Shown piece after piece: positions 7,799 through 15,619 of a stretch of 53,820 bases of DNA (position 1 is its first letter; each line of letters starts with the position of its first letter). Source of the DNA: Clostridia bacterium DTU025 (lineage in GTDB: Bacteria; Bacillota; DTU025). The notes beneath the pieces were generated by a model. The model was not told the origin of the DNA, made no database searches, and saw only the letters and a program-made list of their open reading frames with translations. The stretch covers positions 12,967 through 66,786 of the forward strand of contig LFSP01000025.1 in NCBI GenBank assembly GCA_001513145.1. The letters are read 5' to 3'. A program made the translations under genes and the position numbers.

Positions 7799-10456
7799 TC
7801 ACCTGGCGACACCGGTTTGATGTGCCCTCACAGCATCCACTCCGGCCTCAAGAGCCAGCTTTATCTTGGAGACGTCCTTGCCTCCTGCCTGGGCCATATC
7901 GGCCCTGCCGCCCCCCCCGCCGCCGGCCACCGTCGCAGCCTGGCGGACTATGGCGCCGGCGTTGAAGCCGCGGGCGGTAAGATCCCTGGTGACTGTGACC
8001 ACGAAAGACGCCTTGCCTCCGACGGCGGCACCCAGGATGACTATACCCGACCCGATCCTGTCACGAACCATGTCGGCCATGCTGCGAAGGCCGTCGATGT
8101 CAGCGACCTCGACCTGGGCGGTCACCATCTTCACGCCGTCAACGTCGACGGCTGACGCCACCAAGCCGTCGATGCTCCCCTGGGCCAGTTTCGCCCTGAG
8201 GCGCTCCAATTCCTTGTCAGCCGCGTGCAGCTCCGCCTGGAGGCGCTCCACGCGGGAAAGGAGGTCGTCTTCGGACGACTTGAGCAGCCCGTTCAGGCGC
8301 TCTATCAGGTTGCGGCTGCGCCTGACGTAATGGAGGGCGCCCATCCCCGAGACAGCCTCTATCCTGCGGATGCCCGCAGCGATGCTACTCTCCGATACTA
8401 TCTTCACCAGGCCGATGTCGCCAGTGCGGCACACGTGCGTGCCTCCGCACAGCTCCAGGCTGACATCGCCCATCTTGACCATGCGCACGGTGTCACCGTA
8501 CTTCTCATCGAACAGCGCCATGGCCCCTGCCCGGCGCGCCTCCTCAAGGGAGCCGTACTCTATGTTCACCGGGAGGTTCATCAGCACCCAGCCGTTGGCG
8601 ATGTCCTCCACCTCTTCGATCTGCTCCGGGGTGAGGGCGGTGTGGTGCGAGAAGTCGAACCGCAGCCGATCGTGGTCCACAGCCGACCCGGCCTGCTGCA
8701 CGTGCTGGCCTAGCACCCTCCTTAACGCCGCGTGCAGAAGGTGCGTGGCGGAATGGTTTGCCGCGGTGGCGCGGCGCAGTGACTCGTCCACCTCCGCGAT
8801 CACGGTATCGCCTACCGAAAGACCTCCGCTCTCCATCACCACCTGGTGGACTACGGCGTCGCCCAGTGGCCTGGTGACACTGACAACCTGGGCAACAGCT
8901 CCCGAATCCGACACTATCCTGCCGGTGTCGGCCGCCTGTCCGCCTGACTCTGCATAGAAGGGAGTGGCATCAAGCACGATCTCGCCGCGCTCGCCGGCCT
9001 GCAGCCGACCCACCGCCTCGCCGGACGCACCTATCATGGCAACCACCTTGGCGCGGGTGCGCAGCTCCTCGTATCCGGTGAACCTGGTGTCAACGTCGCC
9101 TATGGCTTCGTGATACCGCTCGCTCCTGTCATCCAAGTAGGAGCTGGCGCCGCGCGCAGCGCGGGCCTTCTCCCTCTGCTGCTCCATGGCACGGTCGAAC
9201 CCGGCCTTGTCTACGGTGAGGCCCTTCTCGCCTGCGATCTCCACCGTGAGCTCGTACGGGAACCCGTAGGTATCGTACAGCCTGAACGCATCCTCACCCG
9301 GAAGCGCGCTGCCGCCAGCATCGACGATCCGCGACACCATGGCGTCGAGCACCGCCGATCCCTGCTCCAGAGCCGAAAGGAACCTCTCCTCCTCCAGCTT
9401 CACGGTGAGAAGGATCCTGTCGCGCTCCCTCTCAAGCTCGGGGTACGCAACCTTCATGGTACGGATCACGGCATCCACCGCCTCGGGCATGAACACTTCC
9501 TTCACGCCCACCAGACGTCCGTACCGCACGGCGCGCCTGAGCAGCCTCCTCAGCACGTAGCCACGGCCTTCGTTGGACGGCAGGATGCCATCGCAAACCA
9601 TGAACGTGGTGGCCCTCGCGTGGTCGGTGATCAGGCGCACCGCCACGTCAGCGAGGCCGCCGTGGCCGTACTCCACCTTGGTAAGCTCCGCCACGCGGTC
9701 TCGAATGGCCTTGGTCTCGTCGGTGTCGAAGATGGTGGGCACGTCCTGCAGAACCGCAGCGACGCGCTCCAGGCCCATGCCGGTATCGATGCCCTTTCGC
9801 TCCAACGGGGAGTACTTGCCGTCCTCGTTCCTGTGGAACTGGATGAACACCAGGTTCCATATCTCGATGAACCTGCCGCAGTCGCAGTCCAGACCGCAGT
9901 CGGGCTTGCCACACCCGTACTTCGGCCCGCGGTCGATGTGTATCTCGGAGCACGGGCCGCACGGCCCCACGCCGATCTCCCAGAAGTTGTCCTCCTTGCC
10001 CTTGCGCACTATCCTGGAGGCGTCCACGCTGATCTTCTTGTTCCAGATCTCGAAGGCCTCATCATCGTCGAGATATATGGTTATCCATATCTGCTCTTTG
10101 GTGAAGCCCAGATGCTCGGTGACGAACTCCCAGGCCCAGGCGATGGCTTCGTCTTTGAAATAGTCGCCAAATGAGAAGTTGCCAAGCATCTCGAAGAAGG
10201 TGCCGTGGCGGCTCGTCCTTCCGACGTTCTCTATATCTGCAGTGCGGACGCACTTCTGGCACGTGGTCACCCGCGTGTGCTCCGGCTTGGCGGTGCCCAG
10301 GTAGTACGGCTTGAACGGCACCATTCCGGCCGCGGTCAGCAGAATAGTAGGGTCGCCCGCCGGCACCAACGATGCTGAAGGCAGGATATGATGGTCCTTG
10401 GATTCGAAGAATTTCAGGTACGCCTGGCGCAGCTCGTTTGCGAGCAAGTTCAACAC
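7799..10456 (-). CDS. alaS: Alanyl-tRNA synthetase
   Basis: 885 residues, full length. The class II catalytic domain (KFFESKDHHILPS, GRTSRHGTFFEMLGNFSFGDYFK) is followed by the tRNA-recognition domain, the editing domain with the HSATHLLHAALR zinc motif and CGGTHVCRTGDIG, and a C-terminal DHHA1-like part (GGGGGGRADMAQAGG). It charges tRNA-Ala and clears mischarged Ser and Gly. The start is GTG or TTG near 10456. Only 64 bp separate it from the upstream permease gene, so there is no room for a T-box leader. Confidence 0.97.
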   Translation of the reverse strand: MLNLLANELRQAYLKFFESKDHHILPSASLVPAGDPTILLTAAGMVPFKPYYLGTAKPEHTRVTTCQKCVRTADIENVGRTSRHGTFFEMLGNFSFGDYFKDEAIAWAWEFVTEHLGFTKEQIWITIYLDDDEAFEIWNKKISVDASRIVRKGKEDNFWEIGVGPCGPCSEIHIDRGPKYGCGKPDCGLDCDCGRFIEIWNLVFIQFHRNEDGKYSPLERKGIDTGMGLERVAAVLQDVPTIFDTDETKAIRDRVAELTKVEYGHGGLADVAVRLITDHARATTFMVCDGILPSNEGRGYVLRRLLRRAVRYGRLVGVKEVFMPEAVDAVIRTMKVAYPELERERDRILLTVKLEEERFLSALEQGSAVLDAMVSRIVDAGGSALPGEDAFRLYDTYGFPYELTVEIAGEKGLTVDKAGFDRAMEQQREKARAARGASSYLDDRSERYHEAIGDVDTRFTGYEELRTRAKVVAMIGASGEAVGRLQAGERGEIVLDATPFYAESGGQAADTGRIVSDSGAVAQVVSVTRPLGDAVVHQVVMESGGLSVGDTVIAEVDESLRRATAANHSATHLLHAALRRVLGQHVQQAGSAVDHDRLRFDFSHHTALTPEQIEEVEDIANGWVLMNLPVNIEYGSLEEARRAGAMALFDEKYGDTVRMVKMGDVSLELCGGTHVCRTGDIGLVKIVSESSIAAGIRRIEAVSGMGALHYVRRSRNLIERLNGLLKSSEDDLLSRVERLQAELHAADKELERLRAKLAQGSIDGLVASAVDVDGVKMVTAQVEVADIDGLRSMADMVRDRIGSGIVILGAAVGGKASFVVTVTRDLTARGFNAGAIVRQAATVAGGGGGGRADMAQAGGKDVSKIKLALEAGVDAVRAHQTGVAR

Positions 10457-10504
10457 CCCACTTGTGTGGCAGAGATTCTTGGACTAACTTATCACAACCT
10501 GAAT

Positions 10505-10522
10505 GAGCGCACAACAGCGCTC
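10505..10522 (-). terminator. Small hairpin between the permease gene and alaS
   Basis: A perfect 6-bp stem (GAGCGC / GCGCTC) with a 6-base loop overlaps the permease stop codon and precedes alaS by about 50 bp. No U-tract follows; it could be a processing or attenuation element. Confidence 0.3.
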
Positions 10523-11612
10523 ACGCGTCGGGAGCCAACAGGCTGCGTGCGATGATGAACAGCACGGCGGCAGCGGGAACTGCTATGAGTAGCCCCACCA
10601 CGCCAAAGAGCTTTCCTCCGATTATCAGGGACGATATCACAGCCAGCGGGTGGAGTCCAACGCGGTCTCCCACTATCTTCGGAGACAGCACCGCAGATTC
10701 CACCTGCTGTATGGCGCCGAAAGCGAACACCGTCAAGACGGCTCGAGTGGTGGACACGCGGGACGCCATCAGCACCGCAGGCAGCATTCCCAGGAAAGGC
10801 CCGAAGTACGGGACCGCCTCCAGCATCCCCGCGATGAAGGCCAACGGAAGGGCGTATGGCACTTTCAACAGGGTCAAGACGGCGCCGGACGCCAACAGCA
10901 CGAAGGCCGACACTATGGCTATGCCCCGCACCCAGCCTGCCAGGGCGCTGTCGATGGCTGACACGGTGGCCATTATCGCCTCTCGGCATCCCGCAGGCAG
11001 CCACGACGCGAAGCTCTCGCGGATGCAGTGGACGTCCCGGGTGAGGTAGAACGCGATCACGGGGGCCAGCAACAGGTTCCCGATCTGCCCGGCTACGGCC
11101 GAGAGCGCCTCCACCGCCTGGCGGGCCAGCGAACCAATGTAGCGCTCTATCCTGTCCACCAGCAGCGCTGCGATTTCCGCTCCGGCCCCGTCGCGCGCTA
11201 TGCCGAGGCCAGTGAGCCAGCCGTCTGCCAGGCCGTCGAAGCCGACCTCCGGCTGGCCGTGGAGGTATGCCGTGACTATCCCCTCAAGGCCTTTCACCAG
11301 AGGCGGCAGCACGAAGGCCAGAGCGAAGCCGAGCGCCAACACCACGATGACGTAAGCGGTGAAGATGGCGGCCACACGTGGAGCTCCGCGGCGTTCCGCA
11401 GCCTCCACCAGCGGGCTTATGATGTACGAGATCAGCACCGCCAGGCCGAAGGGCGCCGCAAGCCAGCCGGACCTGGCCAGAAGCACCGCCAGCACGATGA
11501 CCAGGGCGGTCCAGCCGACCCGCGCCAGGACGGACCTGAAAGATACAGGCCGGCCCTGGCCTTGTAGGCGGCTGGCCGGCCTGTGGTCTCGCTCACTCCC
11601 AGCGTCATTCAT
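10521..11612 (-). CDS. AI-2E family transporter (YrrI-like permease)
   Basis: 363 residues with about eight membrane segments. The C-terminal PYFGPFLGMLPAVLMA and a terminal GGKLFGVVGLLIAVPAAAVL are family signatures of the former UPF0118 group. Some members export autoinducer-2 and others act as Na+/H+ antiporters; the substrate here is not known. The ATG overlaps the stop of the upstream small gene (ATGA-type coupling). In B. subtilis yrrI occupies the same place before alaS. Confidence 0.88.
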   Translation of the reverse strand: MNDAGSERDHRPASRLQGQGRPVSFRSVLARVGWTALVIVLAVLLARSGWLAAPFGLAVLISYIISPLVEAAERRGAPRVAAIFTAYVIVVLALGFALAFVLPPLVKGLEGIVTAYLHGQPEVGFDGLADGWLTGLGIARDGAGAEIAALLVDRIERYIGSLARQAVEALSAVAGQIGNLLLAPVIAFYLTRDVHCIRESFASWLPAGCREAIMATVSAIDSALAGWVRGIAIVSAFVLLASGAVLTLLKVPYALPLAFIAGMLEAVPYFGPFLGMLPAVLMASRVSTTRAVLTVFAFGAIQQVESAVLSPKIVGDRVGLHPLAVISSLIIGGKLFGVVGLLIAVPAAAVLFIIARSLLAPDA

Positions 11613-11844
11613 GCCCGATCCCGAATCGCCGGACCACCGAACGCACTGCAGACGTTGCGGGGTTTGTAGTCGTCCTGACCCTCGACGCCGCCCTGGTCAC
11701 CCGGCGCACCGAACCCACTGGCCCGTGTCGCACGGCCTCCTCGCGCACCACCTCACGGCCCGCGCTGGTCCGCGACATCATCAGCACACTGAGCCCTGCT
11801 CCGATCAGGCTACCTGTGATCAACGTTCGCCAAAACCTGTTTAT
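11605..11844 (-). CDS. Small YtxH-like membrane protein, probable AUA start
   Basis: About 79 residues: one N-terminal membrane segment (LITGSLIGAGLSVLMM) and a basic Arg-rich tail. The form N-R-F-W followed by the hydrophobic stretch is what small YtxH-domain proteins show at their N-terminus. No ATG, GTG or TTG stands at the expected place; instead an ATA codon at 11842-11844 lies 7 bases behind a near-perfect AAGGAGGG. The frame stays open to 11898, but that extension overlaps the nifU stop, has no Shine-Dalgarno and would place residues before the anchor. Its stop overlaps the permease start. Function unknown; B. subtilis has small yrz genes at this location. Confidence 0.65.
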   Translation of the reverse strand: MNRFWRTLITGSLIGAGLSVLMMSRTSAGREVVREEAVRHGPVGSVRRVTRAASRVRTTTNPATSAVRSVVRRFGIGHE

Positions 11845-11894
11845 CGCACGTCCCTCCTTCCGCAGAGGTATTATCCCCGCGTGGAGAGGATGTA

Positions 11895-12338
11895 TCACTC
11901 GTGCGCGTGCCCGTGTTCGTGCCCGTCGAGGTCGACCTCGATGGAAGCCGGATCGATCCCAGTGTCATCGTCGGGATGGCGCTGGAGGTAATCCTTGATG
12001 GCCATGTGAAGCGCATCGGCCGCAAGATTCGAACAATGCATCTTCACCGGCGGCAGCCCTCCCAATGCCTCTGCCACCGCCTTGTTGGTGATGGCCAGGG
12101 CCTCCTTCAGAGTCTTGCCCTTCACCATCTCCGTGACCATGCTGGACGTGGCGATGGCTGCTCCGCATCCGAAGGTCTTGAACTTGATGTCCGATATCAC
12201 GCCGTCCTTGACGGAGATGGCCATGCGCATGATGTCGCCGCACCTGGGGTTGCCCACCTGGCCCACGCCGTCCGGATTCTCGATATCGCCTACGTTCCGA
12301 GGATTCATGAAATGGTCCATCACCTTATCCGTATACAT
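11895..12338 (-). CDS. nifU: Fe-S cluster assembly scaffold (NifU/IscU N-terminal type)
   Basis: 147 residues. The three cluster ligands (C33, C58, C102) and the conserved Asp after the first Cys (NPRCGD) are present, along with the LPPVKMHCSNLA motif. NifU/IscU builds [2Fe-2S] and [4Fe-4S] clusters on sulfur from the cysteine desulfurase encoded directly upstream. The C-terminus ends in a His-rich run (GHEHGHAHE), a possible metal-binding tail. The ATG at 12338 is chosen because GGAGGTGA lies 5 bases upstream; the longer frame has no such site. The LPPVKMHCS end makes it the IscU-like rather than the SufU type. Confidence 0.95.
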   Translation of the reverse strand: MYTDKVMDHFMNPRNVGDIENPDGVGQVGNPRCGDIMRMAISVKDGVISDIKFKTFGCGAAIATSSMVTEMVKGKTLKEALAITNKAVAEALGGLPPVKMHCSNLAADALHMAIKDYLQRHPDDDTGIDPASIEVDLDGHEHGHAHE

Positions 12339-12404
12339 AACCTTCACCTCCAAGGTGCGCAACTGGAATGTATGGGGCACGGCGCCGCGCGGCAGTGCGC
12401 GCCG

Positions 12405-12455
12405 TGGCTGCCTTGCCCTGCCCTGCTCTCCTCTGCTCTGTTCTGCTCTGCCCGT
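12405..12455 (-). repeat. Low-complexity purine tract between nifS and nifU
   Basis: In the nifS-nifU mRNA this stretch is built from short GAGCAGA and GGGCAGG units and is almost free of pyrimidines other than C. It occupies about half of the 147-bp gap between the two genes. No ORF or terminator is evident in it. Confidence 0.5.
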
Positions 12456-12485
12456 GCCCCGTACCGGGCTACTCCGCCCTCCCGC

Positions 12486-13745
12486 TCACTTGCACGAGTA
12501 GGGACCGGATTGAACGCCGGAGCCCGCGCCGGCTCTGTGGCAGCCCTCCGGGTTTGCGCACAGATCCTTGATGGCGCACTCTCCCGCTCTATCATATATT
12601 GGAGACATCATTCTGAGCTTCTGCACTATGCCTGGCAGCACGCTCACGACGTAGTCCACGTCCTCGACCGTCGTTCCCCTGCCGAGGGTCATCCGCACAG
12701 ATCCGTGGGCCACCTCGTGCGGGATGCCCATGGCCAGCAGCACGTGGGACGGTTCCAGAGAGCCTGAAGTGCACGCCGACCCGCTGGATGCGGCGATGCC
12801 CGCCATGTCAAGGTTCAGCAGCAGAGCCTCTCCCTCAACATACAGGAAGCTCACGTTCGCGTTGTTGGGCAGCCGCATGGTGGGGTGGCCGTTCAGCTTG
12901 ACGTGCGGGATGTGCGTCATAAGGCCGTTGACAAGCCGATCGCGCAGCGCGGCCTCCCTGGCGGCCTCCTGGTGAAGCTCGGTCATGGCAAGCTCAGCTG
13001 CGACACCCATGCCAACTATCCCGGCGGTGTTCTCCGTACCCGCCCGGCGCTTGCGCTCCTGGGCGCCGCCGGTGATCAGAGGCGCGATCCGGATCCCCTT
13101 TCTGATGTAGAGGGCGCCCACGCCCTTCGGCCCGTAGAGCTTGTGCGCAGCCATGGAAAGCATGTCAACGCCGAGGTCTCTGACGTCCACGGGCACGTGT
13201 CCCACTGACTGCACCGCATCGGTGTGCATCAACACCCCCGCCTCGCGGGCGATGGCGGCGATCTCCTTGATGGGCTGAAGCGTCCCCACCTCGTTGTTGG
13301 AGTGCATTATGGTGATGAGGAACGTGTTCGGAGTGATCGCCGCGCGAACATCGTCCGGGTTCACCATGCCGTACTGGTCCACCGGCACCACCGTTACCTC
13401 GAAGCCGAGGCTCCTCAGGCTTAGGGCGGTGTCGAGCACCGCATGGTGTTCCACCGCTGATGTGATGATGTGGTTCTTCTTTCCGAACGCCGCCAGCGCA
13501 GCACCTCTGATGGCATGGTTGTCGGCCTCAGAACCTCCTCCGGTGAACACGATCTCCTGAGGCTCGGCGCCGATGAGGGCTGCCACGCGCTCCCTGGCCT
13601 TATCAAGCTCCATCCTGGCCTCGCGCCCGAAAGAATGGATGCTGGAGGGGTTACCGAACCTCTCAGTGAGGTACGGCACCATCGCCTCGAACACTTCCGG
13701 TCTCACCGGGGTCGTCGCCGCGTGGTCAAGGTAAACCCTTCTCAT
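12486..13745 (-). CDS. nifS: Cysteine desulfurase (NifS/IscS)
   Basis: 419 residues, a PLP enzyme that takes sulfur from cysteine for Fe-S clusters and thio-tRNA. YLDHAATTPV opens the protein; the PLP lysine is K202 in AAHKLYGPKG; the catalytic cysteine is C325 in SSGSACTSGS, with the long-loop SSGSAC sequence of IscS/NifS. Beyond the usual end (about residue 385) there is a 35-residue extension with C390, C396, C402 and C418, which resembles a metal-site or persulfide tail. The start ATG follows CGGAGGGA. It lies between the Rrf2 regulator and nifU, as in many Clostridia (iscR-iscS-iscU). Confidence 0.95.
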   Translation of the reverse strand: MRRVYLDHAATTPVRPEVFEAMVPYLTERFGNPSSIHSFGREARMELDKARERVAALIGAEPQEIVFTGGGSEADNHAIRGAALAAFGKKNHIITSAVEHHAVLDTALSLRSLGFEVTVVPVDQYGMVNPDDVRAAITPNTFLITIMHSNNEVGTLQPIKEIAAIAREAGVLMHTDAVQSVGHVPVDVRDLGVDMLSMAAHKLYGPKGVGALYIRKGIRIAPLITGGAQERKRRAGTENTAGIVGMGVAAELAMTELHQEAAREAALRDRLVNGLMTHIPHVKLNGHPTMRLPNNANVSFLYVEGEALLLNLDMAGIAASSGSACTSGSLEPSHVLLAMGIPHEVAHGSVRMTLGRGTTVEDVDYVVSVLPGIVQKLRMMSPIYDRAGECAIKDLCANPEGCHRAGAGSGVQSGPYSCK

Positions 13746-13814
13746 TGCATGTGTCCCTCCGATGCTTCCTCCAAGAAGATGGGAATGCCTACTGTCGTCA
13801 GCGTCGAATGCCGG

Positions 13815-14249
13815 CTAGTCGGCAGGGTCGGAGCCCGCCGAGGTGCCAGCCAGATCGCCCAGCGTGGTGGAGTCAAGTATTGAGACGATGCCCTTCTGCA
13901 GCTTATCCCATACAGGGTGGGCAGCGCACAATGACCTCTTGTGGCATTGCACCCCGTCGCGGTTCTCACTAGTGCAGTCGCACACCGCGATAGGGCCGTC
14001 CACGGCCCTCACCACGTCCGCTACGCTTATTGTGTGTGGCTCACGGGTTAACATGTAACCTCCGCCGGAACCCCTGGCACCGTGAACCAGCCCTGCTTTG
14101 CGCAGCTTACGAAACAGCTGCTCGAGATATTTCTCAGGTATGCCTTCCCTCGATGCCACTTCCCTGATGGAGATAGGCCCGGCTCCATGGGATGCAGCCA
14201 GCTCCACCATGGCCCTCACCGCGTATTCCGATCTGGAGCTCAATCGCAT
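13815..14249 (-). CDS. iscR: Rrf2 family transcriptional regulator, IscR-like
   Basis: 144 residues. A winged helix-turn-helix (RSEYAVRAMVELA through GARGSGGGYML) is followed by a cluster-binding region with C90, C92, C102 and C108. The spacing of the last three Cys fits an Fe-S-sensing IscR rather than CymR, which lacks them. It probably represses its own iscR-nifS-nifU unit when clusters are plentiful. The ATG at 14249 has AGGAGG 8 bases upstream. A sigma-A promoter and a dyad lie directly upstream. B. subtilis has cymR at this place. Confidence 0.9.
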   Translation of the reverse strand: MRLSSRSEYAVRAMVELAASHGAGPISIREVASREGIPEKYLEQLFRKLRKAGLVHGARGSGGGYMLTREPHTISVADVVRAVDGPIAVCDCTSENRDGVQCHKRSLCAAHPVWDKLQKGIVSILDSTTLGDLAGTSAGSDPAD

Positions 14250-14278
14250 TCCGACAGCCTCCTATCTTCCCCGGGATC

Positions 14279-14303
14279 AAATCAGACTAATTTGGTATGA
14301 TTT
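14279..14303 (-). promoter_or_regulatory. Putative Rrf2/IscR operator dyad
   Basis: An AT-rich island in GC-rich sequence. On the minus strand AAATCA (at 14298-14303) and TGATTT (at 14279-14284) form an inverted repeat with a 13-base spacer. It lies just downstream of the -10 box, where a bound repressor would block transcription. Assignment to the neighbouring regulator is inferred from position. Confidence 0.45.
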
Positions 14304-14310
14304 CAACTCA

Positions 14311-14339
14311 ACTATACGCCACGGTCTCCCAGTTGTCAA
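14311..14339 (-). promoter_or_regulatory. Sigma-A promoter of the iscR-nifS-nifU unit
   Basis: Minus strand: a perfect TTGACA (14334-14339), a 17-bp spacer and TATAGT (14311-14316). The predicted start lies about 55 bases before the iscR ATG, leaving the dyad inside the 5' leader. Confidence 0.8.
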
Positions 14340-14442
14340 CAATAACGGAAGGCAGGGTCACGCCGTAACCGCCCGAGTTCGGGGGCATGGCAGTTCTTGT
14401 GGTCCGGGCAGCGTGATTGTGGGACTGCTCCGGGTTTTCGAG

Positions 14443-15297
14443 GGGCAGCTCCGCCTCCGCTGGCGTCCACACGAGCCGCGCCGGCGCGGTTTCGGCGTTT
14501 TCGAGGAGTAGCTCCGTTTCTGCTCCTCGATCCGGAGGCGCAAACCCGCCACAGCTCCTCGATTCGGAGGAGAACACCTTTGTCGGGGCGTGTGCGATCG
14601 CCCTCGCCTGGGTCCCCTCAGCAACACACCTCACCTAGCTGCGTCTTTGTGGCAACGCCTTCGCGCGGCGACGCTTTCCGCTCAGCAGCTCCGCCTCCGC
14701 CGCCGTCCACACGAGCCGCGCCGGGGCGGTTTCGGCGTTTCCGAGGAGCAGCTCCCCTTCTGCTCCTCGATCCGGAGGCTCAACCCCGCCGCAGCTCCTC
14801 GATTCGGAGGAGAACACCTTCATCGTGGCGTGTGCGATCGCCCCCGCCGGGGCCTCCTCACCAAAGCACCTCATCTAGCTGCGTCTTTGTGGCAACGCAT
14901 TCGCGCCGCCGGGCTTTCCCATCAGCAGCTACGCCCCCGCCGGCGTCCACACGAGCCGCGCCGGCGCGGTTTCAGCGTTTCCGAGGAGCAGCTCCCCTTC
15001 TGCTCCTCGATCCGGAGGCGCAACCCCGCCGCAGCTCCTCGATTCGGAGGAGGACACCTTCATCGTGGCGTGTGCGATCGCCCTCGCCGGGGCCTCCTCA
15101 CCAACACGCCTCACCTAGCTGCGTCTTTGTGGCAACGCATTCGCGCGGCGACGCTTTCCCCTCAGCAGCTCCGCCTCCGCCGCCGTCCACACGAGCCGCG
15201 CCGGCGCGGTTTCGGCGTTTCCGAGGAGCAGCTCCCCTTCTGCTCCTCCATTCGGAGGCGCAAACCCGCCACAGCTCCTCGGTTCGGAGGAGAACGC
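14443..15297. repeat. Tandem array of a 240-bp hairpin-rich repeat (about 3.6 copies)
   Basis: Four copies in exact 240-bp register: 14443-14640 (truncated at its left end), 14641-14880, 14881-15120 and 15121-15297 (truncated at its right end). No indels separate them. Each unit has (a) CGAGGAGCAG and CTGCTCCTCG flanking an 8-base loop, (b) a short CTCC...GGAG hairpin just after, and (c) CTCCTC / GAGGAG with a 6-base loop. Three GCAGCTCC sub-repeats occur per unit. Differences cluster in the first 60 bases of the unit. On the minus strand one frame gives an 79-codon ORF per unit, joined TAG-GTG or TAG-ATG, with a nonsense change in the third copy; substitutions show no excess at third codon positions. 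No known gene is recognised. Confidence 0.95.
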
Positions 15298-15454
15298 ACG
15301 CGGTGGCGCCTTCCGAAAGCTGTAGTCGACGATCTAAGCGTCGCCGACATTCCGCCCCGCTGACGCCGCTTGGCCGCCGTCGGCGCCCCGCTGAGGCATT
15401 GCCGGAGATCGAGTGCGCCGGCGCGCCAATCACCGTGCGCCTATTCGGCTCGGG
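15298..15454. other. Intergenic sequence with no recognised gene
   Basis: GC-rich sequence between the 240-bp array and the 17-bp inverted repeat. Open frames run through it on both strands, as expected by chance at this GC content. I see no promoter, RNA or protein signature. Confidence 0.5.
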
Positions 15455-15496
15455 CCCCATGATCCAATGAGACCATCGACTCATTGGATCATGGGG
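15455..15496. repeat. Perfect 17-bp inverted repeat with an 8-base loop
   Basis: The arms CCCCATGATCCAATGAG (15455-15471) and its exact complement (15480-15496) enclose accatcga. No T-run follows on either strand, so it is not a standard intrinsic terminator. It stands between the repeat array and the only plus-strand gene. The sequence cagctaggtg at 15547-15556 is the inverted match of cacctagctg found at each junction of the 240-bp units. Confidence 0.9.
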
Positions 15497-15619
15497 CAGG
15501 TAATGCCTTCGAACGGCACGAATAGTGCTCTCACAGAAGGGTCTATCAGCTAGGTGCACCGGCGCGGCCCGGCCACGCCATGGCCTAAGAGCAAGGGAAG
15601 CGTGAAGGGAGGCGCATGC

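Noticed and set aside
10457-10520. T-box leader of alaS
   Set aside because: Only 64 bp lie between the genes and no T-box or anti-terminator sequence is visible; the same holds for the hisS leader.
14443-15297. CRISPR array
   Set aside because: The unit is 240 bp with no short repeat-spacer alternation, and no cas genes are present.
14397-15470. A 357-codon plus-strand open frame through the 240-bp array
   Set aside because: The unit is a multiple of 3 and GC-rich, so any stop-free frame stays open over all copies; other frames and the opposite strand are open too. There is no Shine-Dalgarno, and the changes show no codon-position bias.
15497-15619. Sigma-G-type promoter before the plus-strand DUF3784-like gene
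   Set aside because: GAATA is followed at 18 bp by CTATCAG, which deviates from the CATnnTA box in several positions; probably chance.
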